From: Sphagnum compactum
Taxonomy: Eukaryota; Bryophyta; Sphagnopsida; Sphagnales
Direction of reading: 5' to 3'
Length of the DNA: 64,000 bases
NCBI GenBank assembly: GCA_965153455.1
Contig: OZ234493.1
Location: 15,986,213 to 16,050,212 of the forward strand
Shown here: positions 34,955 to 46,375 of the stretch, one piece after another
Layout: every line of letters starts with the position of its first letter
Numbering within the stretch: the stretch's first letter is position 1
Program-made: the position numbers and the translations under genes
The notes under the pieces: model-generated
The model's database searches: none
What the model was told of the DNA's origin: nothing
What the model saw: only the letters and a program-made list of their open reading frames with translations

Positions 34955-36010
34955 GATGCACTCTTCTTTTGAGAGATTGGTAGTTATCAGCACTCTTGGT
35001 CTAGAAGCATCTTTGATGGACATCCACCATGACACATTTCTTTGGTCTATCTTGAAGGGTGACTTTATTTTTTCAACATCTAAAGTTCACATTCATTCTT
35101 ATTTGGACAAAGGGGCAAAGTTATGGTTGGTGGCTAGGTTATTTATCTGTTCATTTCGCATTGCAACTCTACTTTCATTTCAACATTGTGTTTTCATCTT
35201 GATTTGATTCAATTCGATATTTAATCTTTTCATGTGTGAGTGTGGACATAGGTTAGATTCATCTGACATGCATTTAGCTTGTTGCCCATTTGAAATTTTG
35301 TGAATAGTCACACATGACGCCATTTGAAACGTCATGTATGCCCTCATTCGAAATAATGAATACGCTATATGGAAAGATGGTACTCCTTTAGTTAGGAGTT
35401 TCATTACAAGTTGATCTTTACATGACCCAAAAAGACCAAGTTTTTGTTGTTGATGTGATGGTTATTAATTCGACACAGGAGACGATGGTTTCGAATGTCA
35501 TCAATCAACCAATAGGTGCAACTATGGAACTTAGTGTCATTGCTAAAATCTGCAAATATAGAAGGCTTTATGAGGGGCACCATTTTATTTTGATGGCCAT
35601 GGAGGTGCACAATGCACCTGGATGTGATATGGATCGTTTCATCAAGGAGTGTGCTCATCTTTTCCACAATAAACAATTGCGAGATCATTTATCCTTGTCT
35701 TTTTGCATTCAATTTTTTAGGCAACGTGTTAATATTGTTCCTCAGTGTGCTTTAGCCTCTATTATAAAAAGGAAGATCACATTAGCAGGTGATGCTTGTT
35801 CTAGACCTCCCATTATTATTAGATCTCACAATTTGCATGCAGACGACATTAAGGAGACCATGGATGAAATAGCTTCCTACCATGAGAGGGACTAGCTTTC
35901 TCCCTCTTTTTTGGTCCATGTGGGTTGTTCGTCTTTTGGCCTTCTTTTGTCCTTCCCTTTTTGTCTCCCCTATGATGGTTCCAACCATCGATCTTTTATT
36001 GGATTTTGAG
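34955..36010 (+). mobile_element. LINE copy 2, 5'-truncated, C-terminal region only
   Basis: It encodes the C-terminal part of the same LINE family as 13010-15160. A frame of 157 codons from ATG 35422 to 35895 is intact and reads KDQVFVVDVMVINSTQETMV, ICKYRRLYEGHHFILMAMEV, SIIKRKITLAGDACSRPPII, and ends IASYHERD plus stop. Upstream (34955-35207) the sequence aligns with the equivalent part of copy 1 (MHSSFERL...DIHHDTFLW). The RT domain is missing, so the copy cannot move. 5' truncation is normal for LINEs. Confidence 0.8.
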
Positions 36011-38235
36011 TTTTCATTTGTATGTTGTGACCATCATCGACATGGACACATCTGGTTTGATTTGCTGAGTGCAGCTGGTGAAGTCCTTACAGAAAGCCAT
36101 GAGGTTCAGCCGGTGCTGTCATAGCACCAGTCCCACTGGAGGTGCTGGTTTGGCTTGCCCTGCATTCACCAATAGCCTGGTCACTGCCGACACTTGCTGC
36201 TCCTTGCCAGCCATTCCAACCCCTCTCTCTGGGTCTTGATGGACAACCACAAATCAGCTTTCACATCTCTAGTGCGCACAGCAGCGGAGTGTGCGCATCC
36301 TTACAAGAATTCTGCACTTCGTCAAATACAGTGCGCAATCTGCTCTCCAACAGGTCAAGCTCCAAAAGAAAAGGTTTACCCTAAGACCCAAAGCTGGCCA
36401 TATAACATTGTTTTTGCGGTCAAACGATAAATTTCTCCTTCCTACCTGCCAACAGGAATTGACCCCTAAAGGAGTTGAGAGGAACTCCATTGGTGCTCAG
36501 TATGTGACCCTCCAAAGTAATGAAGTGAGTGAAAACATGCCATAAACATGGCCCAGCATTCGTTTACAATGGCTGAGGCTAGTAAAAGGCACAGTAAAGC
36601 CTAACACCAGCTCTTGATTGGTTAGATGGTTTGATCCAGGTGGGTTGCTATTAGTAGTCTCCCACTTATTTGAAGTCCCACTGTTAATTTTATGGGTTGG
36701 GATAGAAATGGTAATGAACTAAACTTGGATGTGAAAAATATTTATGCAGGGTCACATACTCAGCACTAGGTTCATACTATGGACTATGAACCACCATTAT
36801 GGTGATATAGAGTTTCAGCTTGGTTCAGCTTGTACAGGCTAGGTCCTATAGGTAGGCAGGTAGGATAAGTTCATTAAGTAGATAGGTCGGTAGTAGTAAG
36901 ACAATATTACTGACTTATGTCTTTCTTTACTATCTGATTTCACATATCATGCCATGGACATACATTGTTTTTAAGGCACAAAGAAAAAATTTAAATTAAA
37001 AGCAAGATTTAAAGTTGATAGGGTAGATAGGCTGGTGAGTGAACATGTAAGAAATCAAAGGAGGTTAAATTATCACACATTGTTCCTGTGCTTCTGAAGG
37101 TCAGTTTATTGTAAAATTGTTCAATTCGAAAAAGATATGAGGAAGATATGGGTTGTTTGGTGTAAGTGAGTTTAGTGTTTAATGATGGGTGAATTAAAAC
37201 AGATTAGGATTTCAAGCTTAAAATATTTCATCTTTGCATCTTTGCCTCTGAAATACAAACAAGTTTTGTAAAACCCTAGTTGGGGCACTAATCGGGTTTT
37301 AAATCACTCCGATCCTAAAAACAACGAAGATATGAGGCTGGAACTAGAAAGGCCCAAATTCTTAAAAATTGTACATTCTTTTTTCAAGCTTAGAGGTAGC
37401 AGCCCGCTACCACAGGTAATCAATTGGCAAAAATTCACCAGTAAAAGAAAAGCTACTCAAATTCAGGAGTAGGTGTAAGAAACCTTCTCTTGTGCCTATC
37501 TATGTTCAGGTTCATATAACCTTCAGCTCAAGCCTTAATGCCCATGGAGTGGGTGAGATTCCCAAACTGTGGGGCTGAACTCAACTACCTGCTCATCCTT
37601 GTGGGCCCCAACTCAGCTACCAACACCTCCTTTTGTGAATGCCCCCATCCGAGGGCTTTACTCTACACAAATAAATTGGCACCCCCTCTCCTTATCCAAA
37701 ATGCTCCTTGTGACTTGGGTGCAGGGGTGGGGCTTTTTGGGTAGTTGATTTGTGTTCCTTCCCCTAGGGGTCCACTCTCTTTGGAGGATTCTTTGTTTGC
37801 TAGGACTTGGGTCCTTCCATCTTGCACCTTTTTCTCCCCCTTGGTCGGGTGCTTTGTTTGCTAGGACTTGGGTTCTTTCCTCTTGTACCTTTTTCTCCCC
37901 CTTGGTCGGGTGCTTTGTTTGCTAGGACTTGGGTCCTTCGATTTTGTACCTTTTTCTCACCCTTTGTCAGGTGCTTTGTTTTATAGATCATTGGCAAGTT
38001 TCCATGAATTGGAGCAATGTAAAAAAGCACATGACTTACTTACCTACCAGCCAACTAAATGGATGAGACAGCAAGTGTCCTCATGGCTGGATGAGCATCC
38101 TTGTTGGTCGGATAAAACTGGCTGGCAGGAAAGGAAAGGGATGAGAGTTTGTATGTGCACCACCTGAGCACACATCTGCACTTCAGCACACACACACTTC
38201 AGAGACACACATCCATTTGCAACGGCTCTACACAA
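36011..38235. other. Spacer between LINE copy 2 and OHP1
   Basis: From 36070 to 36560 composition is gene-like and more than one frame stays open, but no frame is recognisable; it may be an old gene fragment. The remainder holds a 61-bp tandem array and the OHP1 promoter. Nothing else is supported. Confidence 0.45.
37796..37978. repeat. 61-bp tandem repeat, three copies
   Basis: Units start TTTGCTAGGACTTGGGT at 37796, 37857 and 37918, and end CTTTTTCTCCCCCTTGGTCG..GGTGCTTTG. The third copy is slightly more diverged. The array is about 250 bp upstream of the OHP1 start codon and could lie in its promoter. Confidence 0.9.
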
Positions 38236-39512
38236 ATGGCTACTGGAATGACAGGAAGAGCAGCAGCAGCAGCAGCGACTTACACAACAACAGGACTTCA
38301 CCAAACAGAAGCTTGCATGAATGGAACCCAGCATTCTGCACCTCCCACATTCAGATTGTGTCTCAGTTCCAACTTCTTGGGCACCACCACCAGGGTACCC
38401 AATTTCTTTCTCCATTTCTTCTTACCTTGAAATTTCTCCCTTTCCCAGCGCATACCCAATTGGGTTTTTCTTAGTGCAGCCAAGTGAGGTTCAACTTGAA
38501 TTCACTGTTTCTCAGTTGGTGGTATGGGTGATTGCCAGTGTCTTGTTTTTGTGGTGTTGGAATTATGGACTAAATTTGTTGGAGAAACAAATTCTGTTTG
38601 CATCTTGATGTGACCTAATATTGGGTCATGACAGAAAGATTCTTTTGTTTTTCAAGGAAACCACCTCTACAATGCCTCACAAAAATCTTTGGTAGAACAG
38701 AGATTGATAGAGAAACTTTGTCCATTAAAAGAAAAGTTTGTGGGGCTGATGAATGTGAGAGGCTTCCAGATTTGGGTGGGTTTTGCTTCAGGGGGATTCA
38801 GGGCTAGACTGGCTGGAGAAACAGCTTTCTAGGTATTCACTCTGCATGTGCAGCCCCTCCTGTCAGGACCCATCATGAGCAACACCTTGAGAGGTTCAAG
38901 GCCACAATCAAGACAGTCCCTTCCTGTAGCAAGGGCAGCGAAACTTCCCACAGGGGTAATGACCACTCTCTCAACCATTCATGTTTTCATTGAATTGGAC
39001 CTGAGATTTCTGAACACACATGGTATGGAAAAACCAGTTTCTAAACAAAATGAATGACAATTGATGATAGGTCAGATGCTCGATTGCATGTTGCAGGTAG
39101 AGCCACCAAAGGAAGAACCCAAACTTCCTTCATTGTTTTGGGGATTTACTGAGGATGCTGAGGTGTGGAATTCGCGTGCAGCCATGATCGGCATTTTTGG
39201 CATCATTGCTGTTGAAGCTGTAAGATTTTCCTTTTTCCTGTCTTCTTCTCGAGGTTTACAATTTTGTGTCTGAATTTGCTTTGCATAAATGTTTCTGAAA
39301 TGTTATCAGTTGGGGGACATTGGCTTCGAACTTCTGAAGTTCGAGAAAACAGGGTTAGGCATAAAGACATATCATGTGGCCATCAATTAGATTGTTTCAG
39401 AGTGAGCGCTGAAGAGTGGTTTTCATTACATATGGGTGAACAGATTATAAACAAAGGCATTCTACAATTGCTGGGTATCGAGGTTGGGAAAGGCCTTGAT
39501 CTTCCATTATGA
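38236..39512 (+). CDS. OHP1: Plastid one-helix protein 1 (OHP1/HLIP family)
   Basis: A thylakoid single-helix member of the light-harvesting superfamily. In Arabidopsis OHP1 pairs with OHP2 and HCF244 to aid D1 insertion and photosystem II assembly. Four exons, 38236-38394, 38854-38955, 39097-39219 and 39444-39512, all phase 0 with GT-AG sites, give 150 aa. The first about 79 residues are an Ala/Thr/Ser/Arg-rich transit peptide with an Ala run; cleavage probably falls near VAR-AAKLPTG. The mature part has the conserved WGFTEDAEVWNSRAAMIG, with the chlorophyll-binding Glu109, Asn112 and Arg114 of the ExxNxR motif. It ends with INKGILQLLGIEVGKGLDLP-L, which closely matches the Arabidopsis C-terminus. 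It is longer than Arabidopsis (110 aa) only in the presequence. Confidence 0.95.
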
Positions 39513-40402
39513 TTGCAGTATAGCAAAAGTTATACTTTGTTTTCAATGGTAAACTAGAACGTAGGTTTTGGTGTTGATTTTTCCTGGGTCACTACACCAG
39601 AGTTTTGAGAAGAACATGAATCCATGTTATACTAGAGCACATCGGTTCACTGAGAATAACCATGTATATATCTTGATTGTTGTTGGATAAAACTCAAAGG
39701 AGAGTTATGCATGTTATGCATATTGTAATATTTGACTTGCCTATTGATTGAGAAGCAGTTTTCTAGGGACCTTTGCTTGCAACAAAGTAGTCACTTGAAG
39801 AATTTCTTCCATGCATTTGAATCATATTGACCAAATCTGCCCATGTTTGAAAGTATAGAATGTGAACCTTCATACTTCTGGACGATGATGCTCTTGTAAT
39901 CATCTGCAGAATGCTTATTGCACAACCTATCTTTTGGAACCTCAAACTAGTGCACATGTTAGTATCACCCCAGCTCCTTCTCTTTCTTCCATTTTACAAC
40001 TTGTGTGCCTTAGGTAAAAGCTAATGCACAAGCTTGCTACTGTCATTGGGTAATGATGCTCTCTTTAGCTGCTAACAGAGATTAAAGAGAGGCCTCTGTC
40101 ATTCTGCAGGGTTTATGACATTCTGGTTTATTAGCTGCTAAAGAGATTAAAGATTGCTCAAAGTCTTGCATGATGTTTTATCAGAAGTCCCCGATGTTGC
40201 CTATACACAAAGCATAAGAAGCTGGAAACATGCTTGACATAAGCACAGATCAAAACACATCAAGTTGTGCAGACTGAAACAGTTCAGAACACACTCGCTC
40301 AAATGCATCACTCAAAACTCTTGACTTTGCTTGATTTTGGTTACCAGAAGAAGTAGCAATCAAAACTGTGTGATCCCATAAGTAAAACAACAGCCAGGAA
40401 GA
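39513..40402. other. Convergent intergenic region (OHP1 and RRP7 3' ends)
   Basis: About 0.9 kb between two genes whose 3' ends face each other. It holds both 3' untranslated regions; no further gene or repeat is seen. Confidence 0.6.
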
Positions 40403-42258
40403 TCAAAATGGTCGAAACTTGCGGGCAGCTTTCATTTTTGCTATCCTCTTCTTGTCTTCCTCAAACTTCTGCTGCAACTCCAGAACCTCTGCAGTCATAA
40501 AACCAGTTACATCAGAATAGGGCATGTCTGTGAGTTCTGAAATCAGTGCCCTGCCAGAAATTGCTACATCACAGAATCTTAAGATAAAAGGTAACATACA
40601 GTCTCTGATAACTCCATGATGTCATAGATGTGCATACTTTGAGCAGAGCAGCACAAAACCATTACATTCATGATGCAATATTGGCCACTCTCACTGTAAC
40701 GTTCAACTCTATCAAATGCTTTATGCCCTAATATGACTGCCCAGAACTAAAAATGAATGAGCAAAAGATGAACTGTGCAGGCAGTCAAGATGAAGATCCA
40801 AGCAAAGCATGGAGGCAGACACAGAATTTTCAGCAGTAATACCATTCCGTCGTGCTTCACGTCTTTGAAAGCGATAGAAGTCTAGTATGCCTTCCTTTCT
40901 CTGCTTCTTCTTTGCTCGTTCTGTTGCTGCTGTTACATCCACAGCTCCAACTGAAATCCCACTCTCATCTGTATTTTTTTTCCTACCACCTTTGTTCACC
41001 ACCACTGTCCACCCATCTTCTGCAGCAGCAGCCTCTCTGTCTCTTTTAGCCTGCAAACATCCAGTAATGCAAGAAACTTGTTAAGTGTAAACCAACAACC
41101 AAACATCCAGAAATGCAAGAAACTTATGAAGCACAAACCATCAATCATTCTTCCCAATTGCTGAACTAACACTCTGTGTTCTTCCAACCCTGAACAAAAG
41201 CTTTTCTGACTGTCATGTGCCTGGGCATAACACTCAAACTGGCAGAGGATGAACTGAAACAGTAACTCATCTGATGAACTGACTCAGAGCACAAATTACA
41301 AACAACATGTGCACCTGAAAAAAAGACAAGGAGATGATGAAAAAACTAGGAAAGGAAACAAGAAATCTCAATCAATAATAGTGCAACTCTCTTCCAACCT
41401 CACAGAAACTGGTGCGCACTGCTGTCGAAACGGATGAAACATCCTGAATTGTAGCTCTTTAGTAGCACAAGTCAGCAGATGTAAACCCCAAACACTATCA
41501 GAGCATAGATGCACATGAAGCAAGAGTTATGCAAATTAGTCTCTCAGAAATTCGAAGCTTGCAAAAGCCTCACAAGATTGAGAGCAAACCTGTTCCTCTC
41601 GGGCGTCAAAATCTGCCATAAAGTCATCAATTTGCTCTTGAAGGACTTGAAGACCTGGTCTCTTAGCCCTGTATTCTGCTATCCATTCTGCCAACCACAC
41701 ATAAACAACCTCAGCAAAATCAATAACCTCTTTCCTCAATCCTTCACAACTGCAACCAATGGTGCATCTTATGAGGATTGGAGTGAAACTTACTCTTCAT
41801 TCCTCTAAGAGGTGCTGCTGGTGCATTCCCTTTTGGTTCTCCTTCCATTCCTCTGCCAGTACTTGAAGGCTGGCTTGAATGGGATTCCAGTACCGCATCA
41901 TCATCCATATGTGCAGCTCCTGCACCTTTGAGTGAGCGTTTTCTCCTCTTCTTCTCAGACAACCCTACCATACCTGGAATGTCCAAGCCTGATCCTTCCC
42001 GGCTCTTCTTCTTCGCTTTCCTCCTGAAGACACAGTGAGTATATTTAAGACTTTACTTCCCTTAGCATTTAAGGGTAACCCTAAACCCTACCTCCCAGTA
42101 GTGATCAAAAAACATGAAGCATTAAGCGGACAATACCAGAGAATAGAAACCAACGACAATGCAACCAAGCCTGACAACAACAACGACGACGACAACAACA
42201 GAAAATACAGAAATCAGAGCACTTACTTGCTGTCTCCAAGTTCCAGTTTGACGACCAT
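40403..42258 (-). CDS. RRP7: RRP7-like rRNA-processing protein
   Basis: Nucleolar factor for 18S rRNA maturation and small-subunit assembly. Five exons on the minus strand: 42227-42258, 41794-42023, 41590-41687, 40843-41050 and 40403-40488. Phases are consistent and all sites are GT-AG, giving 217 aa. The first exon codes only MVVKLELGDS plus two bases. The middle is Lys-rich and acidic (RKAKKKSREG, SEKKRRKRSL). The diagnostic C-terminal Rrp7 domain reads KWIAEYRAKRPGLQVLQEQI, DGWTVVVNKGGRKK, ILDFYRFQRREARRNEVLEL and QQKFEEDKKRIAKMKAARKF-RPF, the family's characteristic end. It is shorter than Arabidopsis (about 300 aa) and yeast Rrp7 because the N-terminal part is reduced. Another start further upstream cannot be excluded, but the splice phase supports this one. 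Confidence 0.9.
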
Positions 42259-42414
42259 CGAAACTGGCTCTGATTCTGCTACAAAGGTTAAAAGACGGCA
42301 GCCACAGTCAGGGACAATAAAAGCTCTGTCTTCACCAAAAAGAAGACACCTAAATTGCAACAAGAAATTCTCGTTCTCCTACACCGAAAACAAAAAACAG
42401 GGCGATCTTGCTAC

Positions 42415-42594
42415 AACAAACCCTAGTTGTTCGAAACCCTAAAGAAAACAGAGCAGGCTTATAACATGAAATTCCGTTTCCCCTCTACGACAAGACAGTG
42501 CAAACTTGCGAAAACAGATTCTCTAAAACCATCCCGGAATAGAAAGCAAAGCTTCGAACCCTAATTCCCCCCTCCACAAAACCCTAAACCTAAA
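42415..42594. promoter_or_regulatory. Telo-box cluster at the RRP7 promoter/leader
   Basis: AAACCCTA-type motifs occur at 42416-42424, 42434-42442, 42556-42566 (GAACCCTAATT) and 42578-42594 (AAAACCCTAAACCTAAA). Another lies in the first intron at about 42076-42090. Such clusters are common upstream of plant ribosome-biogenesis genes and fit minus-strand transcription into RRP7 from this region. Confidence 0.6.
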
Positions 42595-42702
42595 TTTGTC
42601 TCGGGCATCGGCATCATCATCACCAGGTTTCCTCCAGCCTAATTTTAGACGGGCAGACCAGGAAAAGAAAAGGAAAAACAGGAAAAAACACAGGATTGCA
42701 AA

Positions 42703-42727
42703 TGCGGTGAGCGTGGATCGAACACGC

Positions 42728-42770
<43 letters not shown>

Positions 42771-42775
42771 CCCGC
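42703..42775 (-). tRNA. trnF-GAA: tRNA-Phe (anticodon GAA)
   Basis: The reverse complement is 73 nt, starting GCGGGGATAGCTCAGTTGGG and ending CACGCTCACCGC plus discriminator A. The D arm is GCTC/GAGC, the anticodon stem-loop TCAGA-CTGAAGA-TCTGA carries anticodon GAA, and the T arm is GCGTG-TTCGATC-CACGC. It matches the plant cytosolic tRNA-Phe as I recall it. Box A (TAGCTCAGTTGG) and box B (GTTCGATCC) are intact. There is no intron and no encoded CCA. A run of six T downstream on the minus strand (about 42684-42689) can serve as the Pol III terminator. It sits about 110 bp upstream of the RRP7 telo-boxes. Confidence 0.97.
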
Positions 42776-43540
42776 AGATCACACCACATGTGCTACATTT
42801 TCCAGCTTTGTGATATATACCACATATGTTCAAAAAAGTTTTTTCACGAACTTTCCTGCTTCAACTCGTGTACTGAGTCCTTCGAGGGAAAGCTTTGCAT
42901 CTCGCGCACGACTTACGACATCAGTGGTCGCCACCACATGATTGCTATAGCGCCATAAGAGTGAGGAATCGGTGTATAGGAAGAATAAACCACTGTTGGC
43001 CAGTTACAGGACTTTAGACCTATCTTGTGCATATGAACAAGAATTTTTTTAAAAATCCTTCTAGTACAAGGATATGCATCTAGATATCCAATCAAAGTTT
43101 CTTTATACTGATGCTTATGCATCCATGAATTTTTTTGGTTTATTGCCGGATATGCATTTGCCAATTAGAAAAGAACTTGTAGATATGCATAGCGGTTATG
43201 CCCATCAAGTTGAACATGTGAGATTGTGTGCTCAAAAAAGAAAACATAAAGTAACTTGCATGAGAATTGAACCCCAATTCTTTACTGAACTAAAGAACTT
43301 TGCCCATTGCAACGCAAGTTGTTTATGAAAAAAAAACAACACCCACACAAACAACAAACCACCCCAACCCCACAACATAGAAGCTTGAGAAGCCAAAAAC
43401 TCCAGCAACTTGTTGAGGTCCAAAAACTTGTCCAAAAATCACCTAACCTGCCACATCAAATAGATAAACAAGTTCACTTAGTTAATTGGACCAAAATAAC
43501 AAAAAAAGAAAGATTTTGGTTTAAGGTTTAGGTTAATTAC

Positions 43541-45235
43541 CTAATCCTCATCAACTCGCAACTCTTTGAAGAATTCAACTTCTTTGATCAGCTCATAATT
43601 CTCCTCGACTAAAATAACTTCAACCTTCAAATAGTCTTTTAGGTTTGCATTTGGTGTACAATTTTGGCGTGGGTCATCAGGCCAATTATTGATTATAGTG
43701 ATAATCTAGTCCAAATTTTGGACTTATAAATGTCAATGTTTCAAAGTTGTCAAAACACCAATTAGGCTCAACATTTTTTCAATCTCAATTTGAGACCCTA
43801 GAATCCCAAAAACCTGTTTGGCAAGGAAGCCAACATTCGAAAACTAACCCTCATGGGTCTTCCACCAAACAAGTGGATTTGCACACATTGATGGAAGTAT
43901 AACCAACCTCTAAAATATAGACAATTCCCTAATAACCAATGTCTATGAAAACTTTTCCATACATGCCTTAACACCAAACATGTTAGTTTCTTTGTCTTTT
44001 TCAATAGGAAGTCCATCAATTGAAGCAACCACTTCTGCTTGGATGGAAGGGTTTATTTGTTCAAAAACTATCATTAGAAGTGGGATGACTTCTTTCAAAT
44101 CATACTCAAATGCAAGGCAGATAGCATTCCCACGCCCCACATAGTTCTTAATAATTGGTAAGGATTTGTAACAAGGATCCAACATTAATGCTAACATATT
44201 ATGAACCTAACAAGAATGAAATGCCATCAAAAACTACAAGAAAGGTCTAATCACCTTCACCACCTCCTACTACATGTTTTTGATCAACATCTGGAACTCA
44301 ACATAAAATTGGTCACATGTTTCACTCACATCAACAAAGGAATCTAGTTGAGATTCCATGGCCACAATTAGGTTTATTACAACCACTAAAACATTAAATA
44401 GTAACGAATGACCTTTGGATTGATTCAACACACATGCAATCACCATCGAATTTGAACACGTCGTGATAGTTTCAGCAATGGCTCTCACTTGGGCTTTCAA
44501 GACTCATTGTTGCAAACTTAATGTTTTCTTCTTGCCAAAATATAATAGATTCTGCAGCTTTGAATTCCAAGGTTTCTTCAAAGATTATTACCTTACTAGC
44601 AAACCTTGTTTTGATGGGAGTTTTCAACTTCCAAGGTCGCAGCCCACTATCCATGCATGCCCTTTCCCACTCCAACCTCCCTTTCCCCAATTCCTTTGTC
44701 CATGTAATGGTTTTCTGCAATCCAACTTGGGCATCTTTCACACTCACTAAAGTCAGCCCTATTGAAACCTTATCATCATTGGTTACGTATTGGCAAGCTT
44801 TAGACATGACATGCCCAAAACAAGTACCTTCATACACCCGCAACATCTTCTTGAAGGCTCATAATCAACAATAAATTACAATGCCATGGATCTCAAATTG
44901 TTGCCTTCATCTTTCACAAGGGCAAGAACACAATGGATTTGTTCACATTTTTTCAACAAACCTTGGAGTTGCAAAGCCATGGTGCTGCCCTTGGTTTCTT
45001 GAACTTCAAACAATCCTACTATAGCATGATGTGGGATCTAGCTTTCATCCAAATAGTTAGTCACCAATGCAAAAGTGTCTACCCCACCTTTGGACATCCA
45101 AAGATCAAAACTTGTAAAAACTATGGTTATAATTGCAAAACTAGGTAGCACATGCAAATATAATGTCTTTTGAACCATTTCAAGCAGCACATGTTCCAAA
45201 ACATTTGACCGAAAAGGAATTGACACAAGGACATT
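43541..45235 (-). pseudogene. hAT-family transposase pseudogene
   Basis: In order on the minus strand: VTTSFDLWMS-like block (FTSFDLWMSKGGVDTFALVT) near 45100, GLFEVQETKGSTMALQLQ near 45000, LVKDEGNNLRSMAL near 44890, the cysteine/helix region with KGRLEWERACMDSGLRPWKL and KTPIKTRFASKVIIF (44700-44560), LALMLDPCYKSLPIIKNYVG (44190), then the C-terminal dimerisation block LVWWKTHEG..FSNVGFLAKQVF-GILGSQIE near 43830. It ends VEVILVEENYELIKEVEFFK, with the final stop at 43541-43543. At least five in-frame stops and several frame changes break it (for example the usual ESW reads ES-stop). No inverted ends were found. It is a dead copy from the same broad group as the fragments at 12569 and 62880. 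Confidence 0.85.
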
Positions 45236-45624
45236 AGCGAAGAACCATTAGTACAAAAATGGCATTTTATGACTTCATGTATGATTGGTGTTGTAGTTGT
45301 ATATGCCATTCATGATTGATCATGACTACATGATTGCTAGTCCAAAAGACCACGTTGTTTAGGGCACTAGTTGTACTTCATGACTACAATCACAAATACC
45401 TTTTGTATGTACAAACATTATGACTATAGTCATTTAAGGCCCCAGTAAAGGAGCTCATCCAATTGCTCAATTTACAAACAAATCATCATGCAACACATGC
45501 CAACATTGAGGAATGGACATGTGGGCTTGCAATTTGCTAGTTAACATTCCCCTAAAATTTTATATGAATGTGGGGCCACCACATGTCACCATTACATTCC
45601 TTCATTAAGTTCAGATTTATAGTG

Positions 45625-45817
45625 GGCTAGGTTAGGGCTAGGTCTGGGGGAGGTTAGGGCTAGGTCGGGGGTAAGTTAAGGCTAGGTTTGGGGTTAGCTA
45701 AAGCTAGGTCTGGGATAGGCTAGGCCTAGGTCCAGGGTGTAGTAAGGCTAGGTCCAAGGTAGGTAAGGGTTAGGTCTGGGGTATGTTAGAGCTAGGTTTG
45801 GGGTAGGTTTGGGCAAC
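45625..45817. repeat. 22-bp minisatellite with GGGTTAGG-like units
   Basis: GCTAGGT-type cores recur every 22-23 bp at 45637, 45659, 45681, 45703, 45724, 45747, 45769 and 45791. The typical unit is GCTAGGTCTGGGGTAGGTTAG. It is G/T-rich on the plus strand and telomere-like in flavour, but the period is 22, not 7. Confidence 0.9.
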
Positions 45818-46255
45818 TATTTAAATGGTGCTTCATGGCACCTCGAAAAGTGGCGAAAGTTCTAGGGTTTTTAATTTTGAATTATTTATAGCAAATTAAT
45901 TGGCACCATGTGCACTCCCAAAGGTAGCGAATGTTTTAGGGTTTTTAGTGGTGATTTGGAGCGAATTAAATATTGTCATATGGAACCTCTAGATTTCACG
46001 AGATTTTAAAGGTTTTTTGGGGTGATTTTGGCCAATGAATTAAATGGTGCCACATGGCATCACCAAAAGTGGCAAAAGTTTTAGGGTTTTGAAAGGTTTC
46101 TTTTAACGACTTTGAATAGCAAATTTAATGGTGCCACACACCACCTTTAAATGTAATGAAAATTTTAGGGTTAGAGGGTGAACTTATTATAGTGAATTAA
46201 ATATTGCCACGTGACATCTACCATTGTGGCTACAATTCTAGGGTTTCGAGTGAAA
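45818..46255. repeat. ~90-bp degenerate tandem array with TTTTAGGGTTT cores
   Basis: About five diverged units, each with an AATTAAATGGTGCCACATGG-like start, a short variable part with AAAGT, and TTTTAGGGTTTT followed by A/T-rich DNA. It directly follows the 22-bp minisatellite. Confidence 0.75.
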
Positions 46256-46375
46256 TTTGTCCAACCAATTCTGTTATACCACATGTTTCAAATCAACCTT
46301 CCTTAAAGTACTAAGTTGTTTTCAACTTATATCCCAAAATCTTTTTATGCATGTGTTTGGCAAGATCACATGTAC

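Noticed and set aside
35404-35688. Minus-strand frame of 94 codons, and its counterpart on the plus strand at 13291-13635
   Set aside because: Both are antisense shadows of the LINE C-terminal coding region; the sense frame has the conserved protein sequence.
36142-36545. Overlapping open frames of about 80 codons
   Set aside because: More than one frame is open at once, none has a recognised motif, and no splice structure could be set; left as possible gene debris.
42596-42958. 120-codon plus-strand open frame
   Set aside because: It runs antisense through the tRNA-Phe gene; the stretch SVDRTRDLQIFSLTLSQLSYP is the usual false translation of a tRNA complement.
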